Below are positions 1 through 7,886 of a stretch of DNA of 64,000 bases, piece after piece. The translations under genes and the position numbers were made by a program. The stretch is from Gammaproteobacteria bacterium (GTDB lineage Bacteria; Pseudomonadota; Gammaproteobacteria; Acidiferrobacterales; SZUA-150). The stretch lies in the NCBI GenBank assembly GCA_029880545.1, contig JAOUOD010000003.1:223501-287500 (forward strand), written 5' to 3'. How positions within the stretch are numbered: position 1 is the stretch's first letter; the number at the start of each line of letters is the position of its first letter. The notes below the pieces were generated by a model. That model saw only the letters and a program-made list of their open reading frames with translations, did no database searches and had not been told where the DNA came from.

Positions 1-37
1 CCGATAGCCAGCTAATTTCGGTAAGAGGAGAATAACT

Positions 38-577
38 ATGAGTGCTTTGACCCCTCCGAGTAAGCGAATCTGGTGGAAGGAGCCTGTTGAGCGCGTAGAG
101 CTCATCTGGATCAGCCTGGTTGTCGTATGGGGCCTGATCATGACGTTCATGATGCCTTACTGGCATGTAGTCGGAAAACAGAATCTATCCAACGAAGCTT
201 ACCGAACAACACCACAACAATTTCTTGCAAAAGCCCAGGCTATGGTTGACCAGTACGAAGTCCGTAAGGAAACGGAGAGACAGATTCCGGTTGTCGCACC
301 TCCTGCAGGTTCGGATGTCTACCTGGTGGCGCGCCTGTGGGACTGGTGGCCTATCCTGGAGCTGAAAAATGGCGAGACTTACCGGTTGCACGTGTCATCC
401 CTGGACTGGCAGCACGGATTCTCATTGCAGCCTACCAACCTGAATACCCAGATTATCCCGGGATATGAAATGGTCATGACGGTAACGCCCAACAAGTCGG
501 GTGATCACGCCATTATATGCAACGAATACTGCGGGATCGGCCACCACAAGATGGTCGGCAAGATCTACGTGAAATAA
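38..577 (+). CDS. CuA-containing cytochrome c oxidase subunit II-like protein (NorS-like subunit of an sNOR-type NO reductase)
   Basis: Electron-entry subunit of a heme-copper membrane enzyme; it should take electrons from a periplasmic cytochrome c through a binuclear CuA centre. The 179-residue protein has one membrane segment at about 21-42 and then a periplasmic cupredoxin domain. The CuA ligands are visible: H126, then C161, C165, H169 and M172 in the CNEYCGIGHHKM motif at the C terminus. At 179 residues it is shorter than aa3-type subunit II and has only one helix, like ba3-type or NorS proteins. An AGAGGAG-like ribosome site precedes the ATG. It lies 12 bases ahead of subunit I, with senC beyond, which is the norS-norY-senC order known from ammonia oxidisers. 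The CuA subunit call is firm; assignment to NO reduction rests on the partner subunit. Confidence 0.85.
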   Translation: MSALTPPSKRIWWKEPVERVELIWISLVVVWGLIMTFMMPYWHVVGKQNLSNEAYRTTPQQFLAKAQAMVDQYEVRKETERQIPVVAPPAGSDVYLVARLWDWWPILELKNGETYRLHVSSLDWQHGFSLQPTNLNTQIIPGYEMVMTVTPNKSGDHAIICNEYCGIGHHKMVGKIYVK

Positions 578-589
578 GGGGAGATGGTT

Positions 590-2269
590 ATGAGTGAGTT
601 CAGAACTTGTCCGGATACCGGACTGCGTTTCCACCGACCTGCCGAACAACTGATGAAATTGAACGCGGTAGCGGCAGTGGTTTTCCTGCTGGTTGGTGGA
701 ATCATGGGTATCGGGGTGGGCCTTACCCGATGGCCGGCAGTACACCTGCTTGGCGCGGAAGACTTTTACCTCGTGTTGACATCACATGGCATCAACGTGC
801 TGATCTTCTGGATCATCTTCTTTGAAATAGCCGTTTTGTACTTTTGTTCATCGGTGCTATTGAATGTAAGACTGGCGACGCCACGAATGGCCTGGCTGGC
901 GTTTGCATTGATGATAATCGGTGCCGTAACAAACAACGTAGCCGTATTCATGGGTCGATCCAGTGTAATGATGACCTCGTATGCACCTATGGCAGCGGAC
1001 CCGGCGTTTTATCTCGGCTTGATCCTGTTTGCGGTGGGCGCATTGATTGGCTGTTTTGTGTTCTTCGGAACATTGGTTATTGCCAAGGATGAAAAGACCT
1101 ATGAAGGGTCGGTGCCGCTGGTGACCTTTGGTGCGATTACGGCCGCAATCATAGCCGTGTTCACCATTGCTTCCGGAGCGATTATCCTGATTCCGACGTT
1201 GCTGTGGAAGCTGGGTTATATCGGCTCCATCGATCCGCTGATGTATCGCATTATCTGGTGGGGTATGGGTCACTCGTCACAACAGATCAACGTGGCCGCC
1301 CACGTTGCTGTCTGGTATGCCATTGCCAGCGTCGTATTTGGTGCCAAGCCGTTGTCAGAGAAGGTCAGTCGCAGTGCATTCCTGCTGTACATCCTGTTCC
1401 TGCAATTGGCCTGCGCGCATCACCTGTTGGTGGACCCTGGTGTCAGTTCCGAGTGGAAGATATTCAATACCAGTTACGCCATGTACCTGGCGGTAATGGC
1501 TTCCATGATCCATGGCCTGACTGTACCGGGCGCAATCGAGGCGGCCCAGCGCAAGCGTGGTTTTAACAAGGGCCTGTTTGAATGGCTGCGCAAGGCACCC
1601 TGGGGCAATCCGTCATTCTCCGGCATGTTCCTGTCGCTGATTATCTTCGGGTTCCTCGGCGGTATTTCCGGCGTCATGATGGGAACCGAGCAGCTGAACC
1701 TGCTGATTCATAATACCATCTATGTACCAGGTCATTTCCATGCCACGGTTGCCACGGGAACAACGCTGGCGTTCATGGCGTTGACCTATTGGCTGGTACC
1801 CATCCTGTTCCGGCGCGAGCTGATTATGCAAGGCTTTGCCAAGTGGCAGCCCTACATTTTCGCGCTGGGCATGACCGGTGTATCGCTGTTCCTGATGGCG
1901 GCCGGTACTATCGGTGTGCCTCGACGTCACTGGGATATCACCATGGCAGGAACATCGCTGCCGTATGAGTTCCCGGCAACCGCGTTCAACCTTATGGGCT
2001 TTGCTGGCGTCTCTGCGGTGATAGCGGCCGTGGGCGGCGGCCTGTTCGTGCTGATCATTGTCGGCTCCTTGCTGCTGGGCAAAGATCTGGGCCAGGAAAA
2101 ATCGCCGCAACCCCGTATCGCCGAACCGGTTACCAGTTATAGCGGAATCGGGTCCGGATCGATTGCAATTCCGGGTACGCTGGTGCTGGCATTGATCTTC
2201 CTCACCGTGTTTGTGCTCTACTACTTCGTCAACTGGAAGTATCTTGGCCAGACATGGGGATTAAGTTGA
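590..2269 (+). CDS. Heme-copper oxidase superfamily subunit I lacking the active-site Tyr (NorY-like, candidate sNOR nitric oxide reductase)
   Basis: Catalytic membrane subunit holding a low-spin heme and a heme-metal active site. Counting from the ATG at 590, the metal ligands are present: H66 and H384/H382 region (heme ligands), H228 in helix VI, and the H277-H278 pair. Oxygen-reducing ba3-type enzymes carry a His-x3-Tyr cross-link in helix VI; here the residue four after H228 is Gln (GHSSQQ). Loss of this Tyr is a hallmark of NO reductases in this superfamily. An in-frame ATG at 584 exists, but AGGGGAG at 577-583 is correctly spaced only for 590. About twelve hydrophobic segments are evident. 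A strong terminator follows at 2295-2329. General annotation would read cytochrome c oxidase subunit I; the NO reductase role is inferred from the missing Tyr and the nir neighbours. Confidence 0.8.
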   Translation: MSEFRTCPDTGLRFHRPAEQLMKLNAVAAVVFLLVGGIMGIGVGLTRWPAVHLLGAEDFYLVLTSHGINVLIFWIIFFEIAVLYFCSSVLLNVRLATPRMAWLAFALMIIGAVTNNVAVFMGRSSVMMTSYAPMAADPAFYLGLILFAVGALIGCFVFFGTLVIAKDEKTYEGSVPLVTFGAITAAIIAVFTIASGAIILIPTLLWKLGYIGSIDPLMYRIIWWGMGHSSQQINVAAHVAVWYAIASVVFGAKPLSEKVSRSAFLLYILFLQLACAHHLLVDPGVSSEWKIFNTSYAMYLAVMASMIHGLTVPGAIEAAQRKRGFNKGLFEWLRKAPWGNPSFSGMFLSLIIFGFLGGISGVMMGTEQLNLLIHNTIYVPGHFHATVATGTTLAFMALTYWLVPILFRRELIMQGFAKWQPYIFALGMTGVSLFLMAAGTIGVPRRHWDITMAGTSLPYEFPATAFNLMGFAGVSAVIAAVGGGLFVLIIVGSLLLGKDLGQEKSPQPRIAEPVTSYSGIGSGSIAIPGTLVLALIFLTVFVLYYFVNWKYLGQTWGLS

Positions 2270-2294
2270 TTCTCCGGTAAATAGTGGTGTGTCA

Positions 2295-2329
2295 GGGGTG
2301 GGTACAAGGAGTGCCCGCCCCGTTTTTTT
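2295..2329 (+). terminator. Rho-independent terminator after the NorY-like gene
   Basis: An 11-bp stem (2295-2305 with 2311-2321, two G-U pairs), a 5-base loop and a run of seven T at 2323-2329. It lies 26 bases after the subunit I stop and before the SCO/SenC gene, so most transcription of the oxidase pair may end here. Confidence 0.85.
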
Positions 2330-2362
2330 CAATACAACGACAACAATGACCGACAGAGTGTA

Positions 2363-3178
2363 ATGAGCGCAGTATTATCAATATCCAGGATTCTCACCGG
2401 GTTGTTCCTGCTTTGTTGTGGCTGGGCGCCCCTGGTCGGGCAAGCGACTACCAAGTCAGCTGACGACAAATCCACGCTGTCTATCAGCCAGGCGGCCATA
2501 GGCAAGATGCTGGGCGATTACACGCTGAAGCAGCCTGATGGCACAGCTTTCGAGCTGAAAACCCTGCGCGGCAAGCCGGTTGTAATAAGCCTGATTTACA
2601 CCAGCTGTTATCACATATGTCCTACCACTACGCGGCACCTGGCGAGCGTTGTACGCAAGGCGCGCTCGGCACTGGGTGACGACAGCTTTGTTGTTTTGAC
2701 CATTGGCTTCGATGTGGACCGTGACAAGCCTGAGGTGATGGCCAGGTTTGCTGCCGAGCAAGCGGTGGACATGGGCGGCTGGTATTTCCTGAGCATGGAC
2801 AGCGATACGATGACCGGCCTGACAAGGGACCTGGGGTTTATATTCAAGCCCAGCGCCATGGGTTTTGACCACCTGATCCAGGCGTCGATAATTGATGCAC
2901 AGGGCAGGGTCTATCGCCAGGTGTACGATATGAAGTTCAGCACACCGATGCTGATCGAGCCACTCAAGCAACTTGTTTACGGAAAGCCTGGAACCAGTTC
3001 CGTGGTGGATCACCTGGAAAACAGGATCAGGTTATTTTGTACTGTCTACGACCCCAAAACCGATCGATACATATTTGACTACTCAATGTTTATAGGCATG
3101 ATAATTGGAATCACAACCCTGCTGGCATTCGCCTGGATTATTTTCAGGGAATGGCGGCGGCACGATCATGGAAAGTAG
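2363..3178 (+). CDS. senC: SCO1/SenC family copper chaperone, membrane-anchored
   Basis: Thioredoxin-fold copper chaperone or thiol reductase that helps assemble CuA sites. The copper-binding CxxxC is seen at C82 and C86 (SCYHICP), and the third ligand is H170 in GFDHL. The N terminus has a signal-like hydrophobic stretch at about 8-28. A second hydrophobic segment near the C terminus (about 245-262) would anchor the protein, which is less common in short SCO proteins. It follows the CuA subunit genes, fitting a role in loading that subunit; the same neighbour occurs in norSY-senC operons. Length 271 residues is slightly above the usual SCO length because of the C-terminal anchor. Family assignment is firm, partner assignment is inferred. 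Confidence 0.9.
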   Translation: MSAVLSISRILTGLFLLCCGWAPLVGQATTKSADDKSTLSISQAAIGKMLGDYTLKQPDGTAFELKTLRGKPVVISLIYTSCYHICPTTTRHLASVVRKARSALGDDSFVVLTIGFDVDRDKPEVMARFAAEQAVDMGGWYFLSMDSDTMTGLTRDLGFIFKPSAMGFDHLIQASIIDAQGRVYRQVYDMKFSTPMLIEPLKQLVYGKPGTSSVVDHLENRIRLFCTVYDPKTDRYIFDYSMFIGMIIGITTLLAFAWIIFREWRRHDHGK

Positions 3179-3226
3179 AATGTCAGGGGAGGTGTGTTCA
3201 GTTAAAATGTCTGTGGAGATAATGCT

Positions 3227-4804
3227 TTGCACGGGGTTATAAAAAAACCAGGTCGATTTTTGTTTGGTATCGGTGAAAAGATACTGGGCCTGGCGTTCGG
3301 CTCCCGCCTCAATCCCCTGCATGCACTGGGGTCCCTGTCGTTTTTCATGTTCTGGATTGTTGCGGTGTCCGGACTGTACCTGTACATCTTCTTTGACACC
3401 AGCATCAACGGCGCCTACCAGTCCATCGAAAGCCTGACAGTATCGCAGTGGTATCTTGGCGGAGTGATGCGCAGTCTGCACCGCTACGCCTCCGATGCAA
3501 TGGTGGTGCTGGTGTTCTTGCACATGCTGCGAGAGTACGTGTACGACCGCTATCGTGGCGCACGGTGGTATTCCTGGTCTACCGGCTTTCCATTGGTATG
3601 GTTGATGTACGCAGCAGGCATAGGTGGTTATTGGCTGGTTTGGGATGAATTGGCCCAGTATATTGCCACTACCACTGCTGAATGGTTTGATTGGCTGCCA
3701 CTCTACAGCGAGCCGATGGCCCGAAACTTCATGAGCCAGGCCAGCATTGATGACAGGCTCTTTTCGCTGCTGGTATTCCTGCATATTGGCGTACCACTGT
3801 TCATGTTGCTGGGCATGTGGATCCATATCGAACGAATTGCAAACCCGGCCAGCAACCCGCCACGTGAACTCGCCTGGGGCAGCCTGCTAGCGCTGATTGT
3901 GTTATCGCTGTTCAAGCCTGCAGTCAGCCAGCCGCCGGCCAATCTTGATATTTCGGTAACGACATTGCCGATAGACTGGTTCTACCTGTATTTTTACCCG
4001 CTTATCGAGCGCTGGTCGCCTGGTACCGTGTGGGCCTTGTTACTGGGGGTCAGCTTGTTGCTGGCGGTGTTACCGTGGTTGCCGCGAAAGAAGGACCCGC
4101 CGGCTGCGCGTGTGGACCTGTCCAATTGCAACGGCTGCAAGCTGTGTTTCGATGACTGCCCATACGATGCGGTAACCATGGTCCCCAGAACCGACGGGCT
4201 GCCCTATACGGAGCAGGCTCTTGTTGATCCGGACCTTTGTGTTGCCTGCGGTATCTGTGCCGGAGCCTGCCCAACCTCAACACCCTATCGCAGGAAGACC
4301 GCGCTGGTGCCCGGCATAGATATGCCGTCGTTGACCATAAGCAGTTTGCGGGACCAGGTGCTGCAGGCCAGCGCAGCACTTGATGGAAAATCCCGTGTCA
4401 TGGTGTTCAGTTGCGAGCACGGTAAAAGAGTCACAGAGGCCGGTGTCGATACGGCTGTCATCGAGCTGCCGTGTATCAGTGCCTTGCCTCCTTCGTTTAT
4501 TGATTTTGTGCTGTCACGCGGGCACGCTGACGGGATCTACCTGTCGGGCTGCAAGGATGGCGCCTGTTACCACCGGTTTGGCATTGACTGGATGAGTGAG
4601 CGACTTGACCGCAAGCGGGATCCACGCTTGAGACAGCGTATTCCCAGGCAGCGCATCGGTTGCAACTGGCGACGGGCACCGGACCTGTTTTATGACTCAG
4701 CGGAGAGCTTTCGCGAAAGCCTGGCCGGCCTGGAAAGCGGTATTGGTAGCGTTGAGCTTTCCGTGCACAAGGGCTTGCCGAAAGACAGGGGGGAAGCATC
4801 ATGA
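3227..4804 (+). CDS. Cytochrome b / diferredoxin / MvhD-like fusion protein
   Basis: A 525-residue three-part redox protein. Residues about 25-285 form a cytochrome b-type membrane domain with four heme ligands in two pairs, H85/H99 and H186/H200, each 14 apart as in cytochrome b of bc complexes. Residues 301-348 hold two 4Fe-4S clusters (C301, C304, C307, C311; C338, C341, C344, C348). Residues about 388-500 resemble the MvhD/FlpD (methyl-viologen hydrogenase delta) domain with cysteines C396, C416, C442 and C447. The start is a TTG, chosen because GGAG lies 8 bases upstream and no in-frame ATG fits. It overlaps the hemerythrin gene by 4 bases. It may move electrons between the quinol pool and a soluble partner; the direction is unknown. 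Domain identification is by motif, and function is inference. Confidence 0.8.
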   Translation: MHGVIKKPGRFLFGIGEKILGLAFGSRLNPLHALGSLSFFMFWIVAVSGLYLYIFFDTSINGAYQSIESLTVSQWYLGGVMRSLHRYASDAMVVLVFLHMLREYVYDRYRGARWYSWSTGFPLVWLMYAAGIGGYWLVWDELAQYIATTTAEWFDWLPLYSEPMARNFMSQASIDDRLFSLLVFLHIGVPLFMLLGMWIHIERIANPASNPPRELAWGSLLALIVLSLFKPAVSQPPANLDISVTTLPIDWFYLYFYPLIERWSPGTVWALLLGVSLLLAVLPWLPRKKDPPAARVDLSNCNGCKLCFDDCPYDAVTMVPRTDGLPYTEQALVDPDLCVACGICAGACPTSTPYRRKTALVPGIDMPSLTISSLRDQVLQASAALDGKSRVMVFSCEHGKRVTEAGVDTAVIELPCISALPPSFIDFVLSRGHADGIYLSGCKDGACYHRFGIDWMSERLDRKRDPRLRQRIPRQRIGCNWRRAPDLFYDSAESFRESLAGLESGIGSVELSVHKGLPKDRGEAS

Positions 4805-5205
4805 GCCTGATTGAATGGCGCGATGACTTTGAGCTTGGCATCGCGGATGTGGATCACGAGCATCGACAACTTATTGATCTGATCAATGAGCTCCATACCG
4901 CCCTGGCCGAAAACAATTCATCGGAACAGCTCCAGGACTTTCTGGGCGAAGTTTATGCAAGGATGGCAGCCCATTTTGCGCTCGAAGAAAGGGTGATGCG
5001 TGAACTCGATTATGACGAGTATGTGCAGCACAAGGACGATCATGAGCAGTTACTCGACGGGTTGCGCGACATTATGGACAAGTACGAAGACGAGCAGGAG
5101 TACAGCGACGCGGAAATGGCCAGTCATTTGAACAGCTGGTTTGGCAACCATTTCAAGTCCATGGATGCACGGTTCCATCAATTCCTGGAGAAACAGGGTG
5201 AATGA
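4801..5205 (+). CDS. Bacteriohemerythrin
   Basis: Small four-helix protein with a non-heme di-iron site that binds O2 and, in some cases, NO. All seven usual iron ligands can be placed: H21, H58, E62, H77, H81, H117 and D122. Length 134 is normal for single-domain bacteriohemerythrins, and there is no signal or membrane segment, so it is cytoplasmic. Its ATG overlaps the stop of the cytochrome b-ferredoxin-MvhD gene (ATGA), so the two are probably translationally coupled. Hemerythrins near denitrification genes have been tied to NO handling and repair of iron-sulfur proteins; here that role is inferred from context only. Confidence 0.93.
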   Translation: MSLIEWRDDFELGIADVDHEHRQLIDLINELHTALAENNSSEQLQDFLGEVYARMAAHFALEERVMRELDYDEYVQHKDDHEQLLDGLRDIMDKYEDEQEYSDAEMASHLNSWFGNHFKSMDARFHQFLEKQGE

Positions 5206-5223
5206 CGGTAACCCGGTGAAATT

Positions 5224-5727
5224 ATGAAAAAGTTCTTGCGATATGCCGGGCAGGCGGTTTTTTATGGCGGCTTTGCAGCCTTCCTGGGGTTCTTGTCTGT
5301 CAGTCCGTCGTATACTTTTTTGCCAGAGGGTCAGGCGGTAATAAAGCTGACCCTGAATCATGGTGGTAAGACAGTTGGTAACTGCAGGAAGCCTACGGCA
5401 AAGGAGACAGAAGGCTATCCACGTAACCTGGTGCCAACGGAAATATGTCCAAGGGAGAGATCCCCTGTTAAGTTGAGCATGGGACTGGATGGAAAAAATC
5501 TGATTCGTACTGTCCTGCAGCCAAGTGGTCTGCACAATGACGGAAGTTCGGCTACCTACCAGCGTTTTAGTGTAGCAGCCGGTGAACATGAGTTACTGCT
5601 GGAGATGTCCGATGATGTCCGGGCTGCCGGGCCTACGCACAGGCAGGTTGCACAGATCAGTCTTAAGCCGGCGCAGGTACTGGTTATCAATTTTGATACC
5701 GCCGGCAACCGGTTTATAATAGAGTGA
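5224..5727 (+). CDS. Hypothetical membrane-anchored or secreted protein
   Basis: A 167-residue protein that I do not recognise. It has a positively charged N terminus and one hydrophobic stretch (about 10-28), which could be a signal anchor or signal peptide, followed by a soluble domain with no heme-binding motif. Two cysteines lie at about 54 and 75. It begins 18 bases after the hemerythrin stop on the same strand, so it is likely part of that operon. A short gene of unknown function also accompanies norSY-senC in some organisms, but I cannot show that this one is related. Coding potential looks good: codon use is like the neighbours, and reading in other frames is broken. Confidence 0.7.
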   Translation: MKKFLRYAGQAVFYGGFAAFLGFLSVSPSYTFLPEGQAVIKLTLNHGGKTVGNCRKPTAKETEGYPRNLVPTEICPRERSPVKLSMGLDGKNLIRTVLQPSGLHNDGSSATYQRFSVAAGEHELLLEMSDDVRAAGPTHRQVAQISLKPAQVLVINFDTAGNRFIIE

Positions 5728-5806
5728 TTGTCATGCCTGTTGGCAGAAGTAATTGCCAACCTTTATTCAATCACGGAAATAATAATAGTTATATCTATTC
5801 TTGAAT

Positions 5807-7180
5807 ATGAACAATGAACATTACGTGCTGGAGCTGCCCGGGGACCAGAGACGACAGCTCGCCATAGGCTGGTTATGGCTCGGCATCCTGGCATTGCTCG
5901 CCTCCGGCGTATTCTCGGTATTGCTGGTACTGTCGCGCACCCCGGGTGCGCAGAATGTAATACCATGGATTGATTTTTTTCATACCGCGCTTGTTGTACA
6001 CGTGGACCTGTCGGTACTCGTTTGGTTCCTGGCGTTTGCCGGCGTACTGTGGAGTATTAACTGCACTTCAAGGATGATGTGGCTGGGCTGGCTGTCACTG
6101 GTTACGGCGTCCCTGGGAACGCTGGTAATGGTATTGGCGCCTTTCGTGGCAGATGGCAACCCGGTAATGAGCAACTATATTCCCATGCTTCAGCAGACAA
6201 CATTCATTGCCGGTCTGCTGATATTTGCTGCTGGCATCGGTTTGCTGGTAGTGCGGGCCATGTTTGCGATTCCGCTGGTGGGTCAGTACATGCAACCGGT
6301 GGGATCATTGCGATTTGGACTGAACGCGACGGCAATCTCTGTTGTTATGGCATTCATGGCATTTGCCTGGTCATGGATGGCGATGCCGCCATTTCTCGAA
6401 GGCAAGCCGTATTACGAGTTGCTGTACTGGGGTGGCGGTCATGTATTGCAGTTTAGTTATACCCTGTTGATGCTGATCGGCTGGGTATGGCTGGCAAGCA
6501 GCAGTAATGTTCGAATACCTGTCAGTCCAAGGGTCATATTGCTGTTGTTTGCAGTCGGCTTGTTTGCCGTTTTCCTGGTTCCGCCAATTTACTATTCCTA
6601 CGGCATAACATCGGTGGAGCACGTCAAGCTGTTTACCTGGCTAATGCGTTATGGCGGCAGCCTGGCGACCCTGCCGCTGGCGATAGCGCTGATGTACGGC
6701 CTGGCCACGAGTGGACCGGCAGGCAAGGAGCAGCGCCCATTGCGGGCCGCCTTGTTGTCGTCCATGCTGTTGTTCGGATTCGGCGGCCTGATCGGTTTCT
6801 TTATCCAGGGCAGCAATGTCATTATCCCGGCCCATTACCATGGCAGTATAGTTGGTGTTACGCTGGCATTGATGGGTGTAACCTATGAACTGCTGCCGCG
6901 GCTGGGTTACCGTCGGCCATTGCCGAGGCTGGCCAGTTGGCAACCCTACCTGTACGGTGGCGGCCAGTTGCTGCATGTGTTGGGGCTGCTTTGGTCGGGT
7001 GGCTACGGCGTTCAACGCAAGGTCGCCGGTGCACAGCAAGGCCTGCAGGGTATCGAACAGATTGCGGCCATGGGCCTGATGGGGCTGGGTGGGCTGGTGT
7101 CGGTTATTGGTGGACTGGTATTTATTTACGCGGCAATTCGGGTGATGACGGGACCGCGGCAGAAGCAGGCTGCTGCGTGA
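5807..7180 (+). CDS. Heme-copper oxidase-like subunit I lacking the CuB His-His pair (divergent; NO reductase-like)
   Basis: A 457-residue polytopic membrane protein of the heme-copper subunit I (CcoN/NorB-like) superfamily. Counting from the ATG at 5807, it keeps H65 in helix II, H212 in a GGGH motif equivalent to helix VI, and the AHYH pair H343/H345 equivalent to the AHFH motif of helix X. The position four after H212 is Phe, so there is no cross-linked Tyr. At the place of the helix VII His-His pair (present in the other subunit I of this window) I see PPIYYS at 259-264 and no adjacent histidines. A TTG two codons upstream (5801) is possible. It may be a gNOR/nNOR-like enzyme, a sensor or an electron-transfer relative. 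Superfamily membership is likely; catalytic activity is doubtful. Confidence 0.72.
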   Translation: MNNEHYVLELPGDQRRQLAIGWLWLGILALLASGVFSVLLVLSRTPGAQNVIPWIDFFHTALVVHVDLSVLVWFLAFAGVLWSINCTSRMMWLGWLSLVTASLGTLVMVLAPFVADGNPVMSNYIPMLQQTTFIAGLLIFAAGIGLLVVRAMFAIPLVGQYMQPVGSLRFGLNATAISVVMAFMAFAWSWMAMPPFLEGKPYYELLYWGGGHVLQFSYTLLMLIGWVWLASSSNVRIPVSPRVILLLFAVGLFAVFLVPPIYYSYGITSVEHVKLFTWLMRYGGSLATLPLAIALMYGLATSGPAGKEQRPLRAALLSSMLLFGFGGLIGFFIQGSNVIIPAHYHGSIVGVTLALMGVTYELLPRLGYRRPLPRLASWQPYLYGGGQLLHVLGLLWSGGYGVQRKVAGAQQGLQGIEQIAAMGLMGLGGLVSVIGGLVFIYAAIRVMTGPRQKQAAA

Positions 7181-7388
7181 TGGACGTCGCGCCCGGCTTG
7201 CCCGACGGTGTATAGAGCCTTATCAGTTCAAAGGAAAACATAACCAGTCCGAGAAACAGTGCAAAAAACACGATGCTTCGATATTCGGCAAATTCCTTGC
7301 CACGGAATTTTTCGATTTGTCGAAGCAGCCAGTCGGCAGCGAAATAGACCAGGATACCAACCAGGGTAAACGTCAGGACTTCAGTCAT
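7122..7388 (-). CDS. Small two-helix membrane protein, unknown function
   Basis: An 88-residue protein on the minus strand with two hydrophobic segments (about 3-20 and 38-57) separated by a short charged loop, then a Pro/Ala/Ser-rich tail. I do not recognise the family. The ATG at 7388 is taken as start; a GTG at 7400 would add four residues. Its 3' end overlaps the 3' end of the rightward heme-copper-like gene by 59 bases, so the two are convergent. It is kept because it has a plausible membrane topology and fills a space not covered by a rightward gene. Confidence is moderate. Confidence 0.5.
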   Translation of the reverse strand: MTEVLTFTLVGILVYFAADWLLRQIEKFRGKEFAEYRSIVFFALFLGLVMFSFELIRLYTPSGKPGATSITQQPASAAVPSSPELPRK

Positions 7389-7438
7389 ATGAATAAACAC
7401 CGGTTCCGGATTAATTGTTGAATATAGTATAGCAAGCG

Positions 7439-7840
7439 ATGTTGATAAAATTCTATCCGGTATTGTTAACAGTACATGTTTCCGCGGTGGCGGTCAGTAT
7501 CAGCCTGTTTATTCTGCGCGGTATCTGGATGATGCAACAATCACCCATGCTTGCACGGAAATGGGTCAGGGTGGCACCGCACGTATCCGACACGGTTCTC
7601 ATAGCCAGCGCCGGGCTGCTGGCTGCAGCCATTGGACAATACCCGTTTGTAAATGACTGGCTGACAGCAAAATTCATTTTGATGTTCCTGTATATAGGTT
7701 TTGGCTATTTTGCGATCAATCATGGCCACAACAGGGGCAGCAGAATCATCAATGGCGCGACAGCCATAGTGATCCTGGTATATATAGTATCTGTTGCAAT
7801 AACCCATAACCCGTTCCCGTTAACCCTGTTGTTTTATTGA
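7439..7840 (+). CDS. SirB family integral membrane protein
   Basis: A 133-residue protein with four predicted membrane segments and the usual SirB features: an N-terminal YPVLLTVHVSAV-type helix, RGIWMM just after the second helix begins, APHVSDTVL, and a Trp-Leu-Thr-Ala-Lys motif before the third helix. SirB proteins were named from Salmonella invasion gene expression, but their biochemical role is not established. Here the gene stands between nitrogen-oxide respiration genes and has its own spacing from the NirI/NosR-like gene (46 bases). Length matches the family. There is no sign that it is specific to denitrification. Confidence 0.85.
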   Translation: MLIKFYPVLLTVHVSAVAVSISLFILRGIWMMQQSPMLARKWVRVAPHVSDTVLIASAGLLAAAIGQYPFVNDWLTAKFILMFLYIGFGYFAINHGHNRGSRIINGATAIVILVYIVSVAITHNPFPLTLLFY

Positions 7841-7886
7841 CGGGATCGATACAGGACCCGCAGCACGTAATGGAGTGAGAGGCTCA

